Positions 43,590 through 52,345 of a stretch of DNA of 64,000 nt are shown here, in pieces (the first letter of the stretch is position 1; each line of letters begins with the position of its first letter). The notes under the pieces are model-generated. The model had not been told where the DNA came from, did no database searches, and was given only the letters and a program-made list of their open reading frames with translations. Source of the stretch: Maritimibacter alkaliphilus (lineage in GTDB: Bacteria > Pseudomonadota > Alphaproteobacteria > Rhodobacterales > Rhodobacteraceae); NCBI RefSeq assembly GCF_019801605.1, contig NZ_JAHVIT010000001.1, positions 1,612,001 to 1,676,000 of the forward strand, written 5' to 3'. The position numbers were made by a program, and so were the translations under genes.

Positions 43590-43627
43590 GCATCAGGAAA
43601 CGGGGATGCCTGTTCTCATCCCCGCTG

Positions 43628-44080
43628 TCAAACCCAACGACGAGTCTTTTGACAGTAGCGTGCATAATCAACACGGAATTGCCTGCGGAGGCGATTTTCT
43701 TCGGCGATGATATAGCGACGCTCCAATATCCACATCAGCAGCGGGATCAGGGGCAGTGACAGCACCGCGTCCCACCTGAGGAGCAGACCGGTCAGAATCA
43801 TGACATCGCCGAGGTAGATGGGATTGCGGGTGCGGGAGAAGATGCCGCTGGTGACCAGCTGGCTGGCCGTGGCGTGCGGCATGGGCGTTGTCCGCTGGCG
43901 CCGCATCTCGTAGAGCGCGAGCACCATCAGCAGCATACCGCCGCCCACCAGCAACCCGCCGAGGAAATCCGCGAAGACCCCGCCGAGGTGCAGCCCGGCC
44001 GAGAAATGACGCGCCTGAAGCCAGCCGATCACCGCGAAGGCCAGCAGCCAGAGTTGGGGCAGATCGAACGTCTTGCGCAT
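43628..44080 (-). CDS. isoprenylcysteine carboxyl methyltransferase-like membrane protein
   Basis: This 150-residue integral membrane protein has four predicted helices. The C-terminal part SGIFSRTRNPIYLGDVMILTGLLLRW and ILERRYIIAEENRLRRQFRVDYARYCQKTRRWV is the NnrU/ICMT-like PEMT signature (RNPxYLG followed by E-E-x-L and Y-x-x-Y). Members methylate small lipophilic substrates or phospholipids using SAM; the bacterial substrate is unknown. It stands alone between pntA and an aminotransferase gene. Confidence 0.85.
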   Translation of the reverse strand: MRKTFDLPQLWLLAFAVIGWLQARHFSAGLHLGGVFADFLGGLLVGGGMLLMVLALYEMRRQRTTPMPHATASQLVTSGIFSRTRNPIYLGDVMILTGLLLRWDAVLSLPLIPLLMWILERRYIIAEENRLRRQFRVDYARYCQKTRRWV

Positions 44081-44304
44081 GGCAGCCTCCCGTATGGTCC
44101 CACTAGAGCTACCGCATCGGCGCCGACCCCCGCCAGAGGGCAGCGCACCGCCGCGTCAATCCGCCATGCGCGTGCGGGCATCAGACACGGGACGTGAGGC
44201 CCGTGGCGTTAGACCGGCCCCGCACCCTGAGCTGCAACCGCTGCCTCGCGGCCCCATGCCAGTCATCGGGTCGCGGTGACAGCCATCGGGCGGCCGTGCC
44301 GTCA

Positions 44305-44325
44305 GGCCGGGCACCTGGCCCGGCC
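44305..44325 (-). terminator. hairpin after the aminotransferase gene
   Basis: GGCCGGGC (44305-44312) pairs with GCCCGGCC (44318-44325) around ACCTG, 9 bp past the stop codon of the minus-strand aminotransferase. No U tract follows. The rest of 44081-44304 contains no recognisable gene, only weakly repetitive GC-rich sequence. Confidence 0.5.
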
Positions 44326-44333
44326 CGAGGGTC

Positions 44334-45578
44334 TCACTCCGCGAGCGCTGCCGCCGGGGCCCGCGTCTCCATCGCCTGCCGGATCAGGCGGCCGAGGCGC
44401 GCGATGCCCGCGTCCATCTTCTCCTTCTCGTGCAGCGTGAAGCACAGGCGCAGGGTGTTTGCATGGCCACCGTCGGCGTAGAAGGCGCTGCCCGGCACGA
44501 AGGCCACGCGTTCGCTCTCCAGCGAAGTCGCCAGCAGGGCCGCGGCGTCCAGCCCCTTCGGCAGTTCCATCCAGACGAACATGCCGCCCTCGGGCCGGGT
44601 ATAGGTCACGCCCTCGGGCATCTCGCGGTCCAGCGCCGCCAGCATCAGGCGGCGCCGGCGGCCATAGACCTCGCGCAGACCGGCCACGTGGGCGTCGAAA
44701 TCCTGCTCCGCAACCCGCAGCGTCGCGATCTGGTTCAGCGTGGCGCTGTGCAGGTCGGCGGCCTGCTTCAGCAGCACCATCCGGTCGATCACGTCGCGCG
44801 CGGCCACGACCCAAGCCACCCGGAGCCCCGGCGCCAGCACCTTGGAGAAGGAGCCGGAATAGATCGTGCGGCAGGCATTCACGTCGCCTTTCTGCGCGAT
44901 CTCCATGGCCATCAGCGTCGGGATCACCTCGCCCTCGTAGCGCAGCGCCTGATAGGCACCGTCCTCGATGATCGCGCAGTCCAGGTCCTCGGCGAGGGCC
45001 AGCAGCCGTTCGCGCCCCGTCAGGTCCAGCGTCTCGCCGGTGGGGTTGGCGAAGTCGGGCGAGAGATAGGCGAATTTCACCTTGCCGCCCGCCGCCTCTG
45101 CCGCCGCGCGGTAGTCCTCCGCCCCGCGGTTGCCGTTCAGCGACAGCTGGTCATAGGTCGGCTCATAGGCGTTGAACGCCCCGAGCGCGCCGAGGTAGGT
45201 GGGCCAGGTCACCAGCGCCGTATCGCCCGGGTTGATCAGCAGCTTGCCGAGGTAGTCGAGCGCCTGCTGCGACCCCGAGGTGATCATCACGTTCTCCTCG
45301 GTGCAGGCGATGCCGATCCGGCCCATCTCCTTGGCGATCCAGCGCCGCAACGGGCGGAAACCTTCGGAGACCGAGTATTGCAGCGCGACCGAGGCCTCGG
45401 ACCCGCCGAGGATATCCGACATCGCCTTGCCGAACTTCTCCGCCGGGAAGAGTGCCGGGTCGGGGATGCCGCCGGCAAAGGAAATGATGTCGGGCTGGTC
45501 CAGCAGCTTCAGCAGTTCCCGGATCTCGGAAGCCTTCATGCGGCCCGTGCGGCCGGCCAGAACGTGGGTCCAGTCCAT
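44334..45578 (-). CDS. PLP-dependent aminotransferase, class I/II
   Basis: This is a 414-residue fold-type I aminotransferase of the 2-aminoadipate/MocR catalytic-domain group (LysN-like). Visible are the N-terminal segment RTGRMKASEIRELLKLLDQPDIISFAGGIPDPALFP, the PLP stacking site SGSQQALDYLGKLL, NPTG (Asn ligand at about 178), the Asp of AIIEDGAYQALRYEGE (206) and the Schiff-base Lys 246 in YSGSFSKVLAPGLRVAW. No GntR DNA-binding domain is attached, so it is the enzyme alone. Substrates in this group include branched-chain, aromatic and adipate amino acids. The neighbouring PuuD-type hydrolase suggests amino-acid or polyamine catabolism. Confidence 0.9.
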   Translation of the reverse strand: MDWTHVLAGRTGRMKASEIRELLKLLDQPDIISFAGGIPDPALFPAEKFGKAMSDILGGSEASVALQYSVSEGFRPLRRWIAKEMGRIGIACTEENVMITSGSQQALDYLGKLLINPGDTALVTWPTYLGALGAFNAYEPTYDQLSLNGNRGAEDYRAAAEAAGGKVKFAYLSPDFANPTGETLDLTGRERLLALAEDLDCAIIEDGAYQALRYEGEVIPTLMAMEIAQKGDVNACRTIYSGSFSKVLAPGLRVAWVVAARDVIDRMVLLKQAADLHSATLNQIATLRVAEQDFDAHVAGLREVYGRRRRLMLAALDREMPEGVTYTRPEGGMFVWMELPKGLDAAALLATSLESERVAFVPGSAFYADGGHANTLRLCFTLHEKEKMDAGIARLGRLIRQAMETRAPAAALAE

Positions 45579-45803
45579 CCTCTATTCCTTCTCGTGCAGC
45601 GATGTCCTTGCGGTGCGGCGCGCCCTGTTGCGCGGAGCCCCCGGCTTCATTTCCGAATATTACCGGAAGAAGCCGCCCCTCGCACATAAATGTCGCCAGA
45701 AGAAAGGTCAAGAGAGCAGACCTTTCTCGAATCTGCATGGCCGCAATGCGACAGGCGCCCACCGGGGTGGACGCCTGCTGGAAACCGGTGACGCTGGGGC
45801 GGA

Positions 45804-46583
45804 TCAGGCGGAGCGGAGCACGCCCCGGCCGGACTTCTGCGCCGACCATTCGGTGGCCGCGCGGCCGAAGGCCTCGAACAGCGGGCGCGAGACGGGATCG
45901 TTGGCCGCGTCATATTCCGGGTGCCACTGCACCGCGAGGGTGAAGCCGGTGGCGCCGTCCACGTAGGCGGCCTCGGGCGTGCCGTCGGGCGCCGTGCCCT
46001 CGACCTTGAAGCGGCGGCCGGGCTGGGTGACGCCCTGCCCGTGCAGCGTGTTGGTCATCACCTCCGGCGCGCCCATCAGGCGGTGGAAGACGCCGCCTTC
46101 CTTGAAGGTCACCTTGTGGCGCAGGGCGAATTTCTCCTCGATGGTGCCATCGGGCGGCATCCGGTGGTTCAGCCGCCCGGGCAGGTCGCGGATCTCGGGA
46201 TGCAGGGTCGAGCCCATGGCCACCGCCACCTCCTGGAAGCCGCGGCAGATGCCGAGGAAGGGCTGGCCGCGTTCCACGCAGGCCCGCACCAGCGGCAGGG
46301 TGATCGCATCGCGCGCCCGGTCGAAGGTGCCATGGGCCTCGGTCTCGTCCTCGCCGTATTCCGAGGGGTGGACGTTGGGCCGCCCGCCGGTGAGGACGAA
46401 GCCGTCGAAGGTGTTGAGCAACTCCTCGACCGATACGTACCGCGGATCGGCGGGGATCAGCAGCGGCATGCAGCGCGAGACGTTGGCGACCGCCTCGGTG
46501 TTCATGATGCCGCCGGAATGGGTCCGGTAGGAATTGTCGATGACATTCTTGTTGGTGATGATGCCGACGATGGGTCGCGTCAT
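45804..46583 (-). CDS. gamma-glutamyl-gamma-aminobutyrate hydrolase-like (PuuD family)
   Basis: This is a 259-residue class I glutamine-amidotransferase-like hydrolase (peptidase family C26). The triad is visible: nucleophile C113 in PFLGICRGFQE, H221 and E223 in VQWHPEYDAAND. Members hydrolyse gamma-glutamyl amides such as gamma-Glu-GABA in putrescine use. The start MTRPIVGIITNKN is normal. The gene lies 225 bp upstream of the aminotransferase on the same strand. The other puu genes are absent here, so the substrate stays open. Confidence 0.88.
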   Translation of the reverse strand: MTRPIVGIITNKNVIDNSYRTHSGGIMNTEAVANVSRCMPLLIPADPRYVSVEELLNTFDGFVLTGGRPNVHPSEYGEDETEAHGTFDRARDAITLPLVRACVERGQPFLGICRGFQEVAVAMGSTLHPEIRDLPGRLNHRMPPDGTIEEKFALRHKVTFKEGGVFHRLMGAPEVMTNTLHGQGVTQPGRRFKVEGTAPDGTPEAAYVDGATGFTLAVQWHPEYDAANDPVSRPLFEAFGRAATEWSAQKSGRGVLRSA

Positions 46584-46754
46584 GAGGGTCTCCGCATTCT
46601 GCGGGCCAGACTACGCCCGCCGCGCTGCGGAATAAACCGCCCAGCCTGTGCAATGATGCAGGATCGGACATGTTGCCCGCGCATTGGGCACTCCCGCAAA
46701 GCCGCAGGCCCCGCCCGATCCTTGGGCAGCCCCCGGAAGGCCTGGCCTCGCCCG

Positions 46755-46894
46755 CTTCATCTTTCCAAAAATACTCACTGCCCCGCTCTCACCCCGCGCA
46801 CCGCCCGCCCCTGCCCACACCGGCCCACAATGGCCCACACTGGCCTCACCGAGCGCCCGAGCCCCCCCATCATCTTTCCGCAAATACTCACTGC
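46755..46894 (+). repeat. two short family B elements flanking a 10-bp tandem repeat
   Basis: Heads are at 46755-46781 and 46868-46894, each ending TACTCACTGC. At 46811-46850 four 10-bp units follow one another (CTGCCCACAC, CGGCCCACAA, TGGCCCACAC, TGGCCTCACC). The whole may be a partial duplication of one element with its flank. Confidence 0.7.
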
Positions 46895-47000
46895 TCCACG
46901 CCCAACCCGCGCGCCGCCCGACCCGACACGCCCCGGCATCAGCCATCGCCCATGGGCCCAACGTCCTCCGCACATGCAATGGAAAGGCGGCCCACCACGG

Positions 47001-47026
47001 AAAAGGGCGGACCTGCCGGCCCGCCC
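47001..47026 (-). terminator. terminator of glcB
   Basis: GGGCGG (47005-47010) and CCGCCC (47021-47026) pair around a 10-nt loop. On the minus strand the stem is followed by TTTT. It lies 22 bp beyond the malate synthase stop. Confidence 0.65.
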
Positions 47027-47047
47027 CTCCCTGTCTCTCTCCGCGCC

Positions 47048-49201
47048 TCAGCCCTTGCGCTGCAGCCGCCGCCGGTGCAGCACCGGCTCGGTATAGCCCG
47101 AGGGCTGGATGCGGCCGCGAAACACCAGGTCGCAGGCCGCCTGGAAGGCAACACCGTCGTAGTCCGGCGCCATGGGGGCATAGAGCGGATCGCCCGCGTT
47201 CTGCCGGTCCACCACCGCGGCCATCTTGCGCATCGCGGCCATCACCTGCCCCTCGCTGACGACCTCGTGGTGCAGCCAGTTGGCCAGCGCCTGGGACGAG
47301 ATCCGGCAGGTGGCCCGGTCCTCCATCAGGCCCACGTCATGGATGTCGGGCACCTTGGAGCAGCCGACGCCCTGGTCGATCCAGCGCACCACGTAGCCGA
47401 GGATGCCCTGCGCGTTGTTCTCGATCTCGCGGGTCAGTTCCTCTTCGCTGAGGTTGCGGCCGCGCATGACGGGCACGGTCAGCAGCGCCTCCAGCGTGCC
47501 GCGCGGACCACCACGGGCGATCTCCTCCTGCCGGGCCAGCACGTCGATGACGTGGTAGTGGGTCGCGTGCAGCGTGGCGGCGGTGGGCGACGGCACCCAG
47601 GCGCAGTTCGCGCCCGCCTGCGGATGGCCCACCTTGGCCGAGAGCATCTCTTCCATCAGGTCGGGCATGGCCCACATGCCCTTGCCGATCTGGGCCCGGC
47701 CCCGCAGCCCGCAGGCGAGGCCGATGTCGACGTTGCGATCCTCGTAGGAGGCGATCCACGCGGTGGACTTCATCTCGCCCTTGGGCAGGAAGGGGCCGGC
47801 CTCCATCCCGGTGTGGATCTCGTCCCCCGTCCGGTCGAGGAAGCCGGTGTTGATGAAGGCGACCCGGTCCTTGGCGGCGCGGATGCATTCCTTGAGGTTG
47901 ACCGAGGTGCGTCGCTCCTCGTCCATGATGCCCAGCTTGACGGTGTTCGCGGGCAGGCCCAGCAGGGCCTCGACCTTGGTAAAGACCGCATCGGCAAAGG
48001 CCACTTCCTCGGGCCCGTGCATCTTGGGCTTGACCACGTAGACCGAGCCCTCGACCGAGTTCCGCGCCCCGCCCGACTTGGCAAGGTCGTGGATCGCGAT
48101 CGTGGTGGTGACCATGGCATCCATCAGCCCTTCGAAGACCTCCTTGCCCTCGGCGTCCAGCACCGCGGGGTTGGTCATCAGGTGGCCGACATTGCGCACC
48201 AGCATGAGGGCCCGGCCCTTGACGCGCAGCTCCTCCCCGTCGGGCCGGGTGAAGAGCATGTCGGGCGCCAGCTTGCGGGTAAAGGTGCTGCCCGCCTTCT
48301 CCACGCTCTCGGTCAGGTCGCCGCGCATCAGGCCCAGCCAGTTGCCATAGGCCTGCACCTTGTCGGCCGCATCGACGCAGGCCACGCTGTCCTCGCAGTC
48401 CATGATGGCCGAGACGGCGCTTTCCAGCCGCACGTCCGAGATGCCGGCCGGGTCCTGACGGCCCACGTCGGTGGAACTGTCGACCCGAACCTCGATCAGC
48501 AGGCCATTGGCACGCAGCAACACCTGCAGCGGCACCCGCCCGCCTTCCAGATAGCCGACAAAGGCCGCCGGATCGGCCAGCCCGGTCTCGTCGCCATTGC
48601 GCACCAGCACCAGCTGCCCATCGCGCACCGCCAGCCCCGTCACATCGGCCCAGCTGCCCTGTGCCAGCGGCACGGCGCGGTCCAGATGCGCCTTGGCCCA
48701 TGCGATGACGCGCGCCCCACGGGCGGGGTCATAGCCCCCGCCATGGGGCAGATCGCCAAGCGCATCGGTGCCATAGAGCGCATCATAGAGAGAGCCCCAC
48801 CGCGCATTGGCCGCGTTCAGGGCGTAGCGCGCATTGGTGATCGGCACCACCAGCTGCGGCCCGGGAATATGCGCGATCTCGGGATCGGTGTTCTGGGTCC
48901 CGATGGTGAAATCCGGCCCCTCCTCCACGAGGTACCCGATCTCGCGCAGGAAGGCCTCGTCCGCCGCCGGGTCCATGGGCTGGCCGGCGCGGGAGATATA
49001 GTAGGCGTCGATCTTCTGCTGCAGCGCATCGCGCTTTTGCAGCAGCGCCCGGTTCTGGCCGGAGAACTCCCCCAGCAGGGCCGCGAAGCCCTCCCAGAAG
49101 GCCGCGGCCTCCACCCCCGTTCCGGGCAGCGCCCGCTCTCCGATGAAGTCGTAAAGCTCGCGCGCGACCTGAAGGCCTGCCACCGACACCCGTTCCGCCA
49201 T
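47048..49201 (-). CDS. glcB: malate synthase G
   Basis: It condenses glyoxylate and acetyl-CoA to malate, completing the glyoxylate shunt or glyoxylate use. It has 717 residues, the length of isoform G. Visible are the N-terminal clasp, [51 protein letters not shown], the catalytic Arg in [34 protein letters not shown], the Mg-binding [17 protein letters not shown] and the CoA-site region [20 protein letters not shown]. No isocitrate lyase gene is nearby. A family A palindrome pair lies about 100 bp upstream. Confidence 0.97.
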   Translation of the reverse strand: MAERVSVAGLQVARELYDFIGERALPGTGVEAAAFWEGFAALLGEFSGQNRALLQKRDALQQKIDAYYISRAGQPMDPAADEAFLREIGYLVEEGPDFTIGTQNTDPEIAHIPGPQLVVPITNARYALNAANARWGSLYDALYGTDALGDLPHGGGYDPARGARVIAWAKAHLDRAVPLAQGSWADVTGLAVRDGQLVLVRNGDETGLADPAAFVGYLEGGRVPLQVLLRANGLLIEVRVDSSTDVGRQDPAGISDVRLESAVSAIMDCEDSVACVDAADKVQAYGNWLGLMRGDLTESVEKAGSTFTRKLAPDMLFTRPDGEELRVKGRALMLVRNVGHLMTNPAVLDAEGKEVFEGLMDAMVTTTIAIHDLAKSGGARNSVEGSVYVVKPKMHGPEEVAFADAVFTKVEALLGLPANTVKLGIMDEERRTSVNLKECIRAAKDRVAFINTGFLDRTGDEIHTGMEAGPFLPKGEMKSTAWIASYEDRNVDIGLACGLRGRAQIGKGMWAMPDLMEEMLSAKVGHPQAGANCAWVPSPTAATLHATHYHVIDVLARQEEIARGGPRGTLEALLTVPVMRGRNLSEEELTREIENNAQGILGYVVRWIDQGVGCSKVPDIHDVGLMEDRATCRISSQALANWLHHEVVSEGQVMAAMRKMAAVVDRQNAGDPLYAPMAPDYDGVAFQAACDLVFRGRIQPSGYTEPVLHRRRLQRKG

Positions 49202-49541
49202 GATCCCTCCTCACAGGTCAAATCCCGCGCATGGTAGACCGCCGCGCCGCTGCGCCGCAATTGCCGATCCGCATGGCCTTGGGGCAGCCGGGGCCGCCCT
49301 GCCCGGAATTTTCGAAAATTCCGCTCCGTTTTCTTCGAAGAAAACGGAAAGCGCCGCCCGCGCCCCGTTAGAACCACTCTCTCAGGGCGGGACGCCAACA
49401 CCCCACGGATCCGGGTCTTCAGGGAAAATTTCCTAATACCCCCCTGCAAGGCGGTTGCCCTCCCGGGGTCCGGCCTTGCAATTCCCGGTCCCGTGCCACA
49501 GCTATTTGGCAAAGACGCATTCCCCGAGACGGAGCAGACAG
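49202..49541. other. 340-bp divergent region glcB/pepN with a palindrome pair
   Basis: This region should contain the promoters of glcB (minus) and pepN (plus). The main visible structure is family A site 6 in its centre. No operator besides that is apparent. Confidence 0.6.
49304..49348. repeat. palindrome pair, family A site 6
   Basis: 49304-49323 is the perfect 20-bp palindrome CGGAATTTTCGAAAATTCCG. 49325-49348 is the perfect 24-bp palindrome with core GTTTTCTTCGAAGAAAAC. It is the same pair as site 2, but here it lies in a divergent promoter region rather than at a gene end, so it cannot be only a terminator. Confidence 0.88.
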
Positions 49542-52094
49542 ATGAAAGACATGGCAGGCCCCACGATCTACCTCTCGGAGTACGCCCCGCCCGCCTACCT
49601 CGTGGACGAGGTCCATCTGACCTTCCGCCTTGACCCGAACGCCACCCGCGTCCTCTCCCGCATCCGCTTTCGTCCGAACCCCGAGGCGACGGACACGACC
49701 TTCTTCCTGCACGGCGAACAGCTGACCCTGATCTCGGCGGCCATCGACGGCCAGCCGGTCAGCCCCGAGGTCAGCGACGAGGGCCTCACCTGCGCGGTGC
49801 CCGACGCCCCCTTCACATGGGAGGCCGAGGTCGAGATCGCGCCCGCACGGAACTTCGCCCTCGAAGGGCTCTACATGTCGAACGGCATGTACTGCACCCA
49901 ATGCGAGGCCGAGGGTTTCCGCAAGATCACCTACTACCCGGACCGTCCCGATGTGATGGCCACCTTCACCGTGCGGATCGAGGGCGATGAGAAGGTGAAA
50001 CTCTCCAACGGCAACCCCGGCGCTTCCGGCGAGGGCTTTGCCGAATGGCACGACCCCTGGCCCAAGCCCGCCTATCTCTTCGCCCTCGTGGCCGGGGACC
50101 TCGTGAACCATCCCGACCGGTTCACCACCAAATCCGGCAAGGATGTGGAGCTGAACATCTGGGTCCGCCCCGGGGACGAGGGCAAATGCGCCTTCGGCAT
50201 GGAGGCGTTGAAGAAGTCCATGACATGGGACGAAGACGTCTATGGCCGGGAATACGACCTCGACATCTTCAACATCGTCGCCGTGGATGACTTCAACATG
50301 GGCGCGATGGAGAACAAGGGGCTGAACATCTTCAACTCCTCCTGCGTCCTCGCCTCGCCGGAAACCTCGACCGATGGCAACTTCGAACGGATCGAGGCGA
50401 TCATCGCGCATGAGTATTTCCACAACTGGACCGGCAACCGGATCACCTGCCGCGACTGGTTCCAGCTGTGCCTCAAGGAAGGGCTGACGGTCTACCGCGA
50501 CAGCCAGTTCACCGCCGACATGCGCTCCGAGCCGGTCAAACGCATCTCCGACGTGATCACCCTGCGCGCGCGCCAGTTCCGCGAGGACAACGGCCCGCTG
50601 GCCCATAACGTGCGCCCCGAGAGCTTCCAGGAGATCAACAACTTCTACACCGCCACGGTCTATGAGAAAGGCGCCGAGGTCATCGGCATGCTCAAGGAGC
50701 TTGTGGGGGACGAGGCCTATGACAAGGCGCTCGACCTCTACTTTACCCGTCACGACGGGCAGGCCTGCACCATCGAGGACTGGCTGACGGTCTTCGAGGA
50801 GACCACGGGCCGCGACCTGAGCCAGTTCAAACGCTGGTATTCGCAGGCCGGCACCCCGCGCCTGAAGGTGCGCGAGGCGTGGGAGGACGGCACCTACACG
50901 CTCCACTTCAGCCAGATGACCCCGCCGACGCCCGGCCAGCCCGACAAGCTGCCGCAGGTGCTGCCGATCGCCGTGGGCCTGCTGGGCCCGAACGGGGACG
51001 AGGTGCAGGAAACGACGCTGCTGGAGATGACCGAGGCCGAGCAGAGTTTTGCCTTCCCCGGCCTTGCGGCGAAACCCGTGCCCTCGATCCTGCGCGGCTT
51101 CTCCGCCCCCGTGATCCTCGAGCGCGAGACCACGAACGCCGAACGCGCCTTCCTGCTGGCCCATGACACCGACCCCTTCAACAAGTGGGAGGCGGGGCGG
51201 ATGCTGGCCAAGGACGGGCTGCTGCGCATGATCACCGATGGCGCGGCGCCCGATGCCGCCTACCTCGGCGCGCTGCAGGCAACGCTGTCGGACGACAGCC
51301 TCGATCCCGCCTTCCGTGCCCTCGTGCTGGCCCTGCCCTCGGAGGAGGACCTCGCCCAGACCCTCTTCGATGCGGGCGTGACCCCGGACCCGGACGCGAT
51401 CCACGCCGCGCGTGAACGGCTGCTCGAGGCCATGGCGGAAGAGCTGGAGCCGCTGCTGACCCGGCTCTACCACGACCACCAGGTGCCCGGGGCCTATTCC
51501 CCCGACGCCGGCCCCTCCGCAGCCCGCGCGCTTGCCAACGGGGCGCTCGCCCTGCTGTCGCGCCGGGATGGCGGGGCGCTTGCCGCGCAGCAATACGCCG
51601 CTGCCGACAATATGACCCAGCAACTGGCCGCGCTGACCTGCCTGCTGATCGCCGGCAAAGGGGCCAACGAGGTCAAGGCCTTCTACGACCAATGGCAGGC
51701 CGACCGGCTGGTGATCGACAAGTGGTTCGCGCTCCAGATCGCCTATGCCGCGCCGGGCGAGGCCGCCGGGGTGACGGGTATGCTGACCCAGCACCCCGAC
51801 TTCACCATGAAGAACCCCAACCGCTTCCGCGCCACCCTCGGGGCGCTCGCGGGCAATCCGGCGGGCTTCCATGCGAAGGACGGGGCCGGCTACCGGCTGC
51901 TGGCGGACTGGCTGCTCCAGCTCGACCCGCTGAACCCGCAGACCACGGCGCGGATGTGCTCCGCCTTCGAGACATGGAAGCGCTACGACGCCGATCGGCA
52001 GGACCTGATCCGCGCCGAGCTTGAGCGGATTGCCGCCAAACCCGGGCTTTCCCGTGACACATCGGAGATGGTTGGCCGCATTCTTGCCGCTTGA
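49542..52094 (+). CDS. pepN: aminopeptidase N
   Basis: This is an 850-residue M1-family zinc aminopeptidase that removes N-terminal residues from peptides. It shows the exopeptidase motif GAMENKG (254-260) and the zinc site HEYFHNWTGNR (H290, E291, H294) with the third ligand Glu in KEGLTVYRD. The long C-terminal helical domain (about 440-850) closes the cavity and is typical of the PepN/ERAP size class. The start at 49542 (MKDMAGPTIYL) has CGGAG at 7 bp. Location is cytoplasmic (no signal peptide). Confidence 0.96.
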   Translation: MKDMAGPTIYLSEYAPPAYLVDEVHLTFRLDPNATRVLSRIRFRPNPEATDTTFFLHGEQLTLISAAIDGQPVSPEVSDEGLTCAVPDAPFTWEAEVEIAPARNFALEGLYMSNGMYCTQCEAEGFRKITYYPDRPDVMATFTVRIEGDEKVKLSNGNPGASGEGFAEWHDPWPKPAYLFALVAGDLVNHPDRFTTKSGKDVELNIWVRPGDEGKCAFGMEALKKSMTWDEDVYGREYDLDIFNIVAVDDFNMGAMENKGLNIFNSSCVLASPETSTDGNFERIEAIIAHEYFHNWTGNRITCRDWFQLCLKEGLTVYRDSQFTADMRSEPVKRISDVITLRARQFREDNGPLAHNVRPESFQEINNFYTATVYEKGAEVIGMLKELVGDEAYDKALDLYFTRHDGQACTIEDWLTVFEETTGRDLSQFKRWYSQAGTPRLKVREAWEDGTYTLHFSQMTPPTPGQPDKLPQVLPIAVGLLGPNGDEVQETTLLEMTEAEQSFAFPGLAAKPVPSILRGFSAPVILERETTNAERAFLLAHDTDPFNKWEAGRMLAKDGLLRMITDGAAPDAAYLGALQATLSDDSLDPAFRALVLALPSEEDLAQTLFDAGVTPDPDAIHAARERLLEAMAEELEPLLTRLYHDHQVPGAYSPDAGPSAARALANGALALLSRRDGGALAAQQYAAADNMTQQLAALTCLLIAGKGANEVKAFYDQWQADRLVIDKWFALQIAYAAPGEAAGVTGMLTQHPDFTMKNPNRFRATLGALAGNPAGFHAKDGAGYRLLADWLLQLDPLNPQTTARMCSAFETWKRYDADRQDLIRAELERIAAKPGLSRDTSEMVGRILAA

Positions 52095-52345
52095 CCGTAA
52101 AGCGCGCGTTAACCCGCACAGCCTACGCCCCCGCACGGAGCAGATCCGCGCGGGGACGTTTTCGTTTCATGACAGCGCCTTACGGGGACGCCAATCAACA
52201 AATCAGCCAGTCAACCCCGGGCTGTTTCCGCCCCGGAAACCGGCCTCTCGGCCCCGGTAAATCCCCTCAATCGGCCACAAGTCGTCACGTTTCGGCCCGA
52301 AACCGGCATCACAGATATGGCACCTAACAGCCGGAGCCCCACAAG

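Larger units (their letters stand above)
46584..47047. other. 464-bp gap with two short family B heads and a 10-bp tandem array
   Basis: There is no gene. It contains family B heads CTTCATCTTTCCAAAAATAC (from 46755) and TCATCTTTCCGCAAATACTC (from 46870). Both continue with ACTGC rather than the usual GGGGG hairpins. Between them lies a 10-bp array (46811-46850). The glcB terminator closes the gap. The two heads are 113 bp apart. Confidence 0.7.

Noticed and set aside
52098-52116. Second CtrA-like site (TAAA-N7-TTAAC) after pepN
   Set aside because: It has a mismatch in the first half and no clear promoter context, so I do not list it as a feature.
49419-52136. A 905-codon open frame on the minus strand
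   Set aside because: It is antisense to pepN, whose motifs and codon pattern are clear. Same explanation as above.
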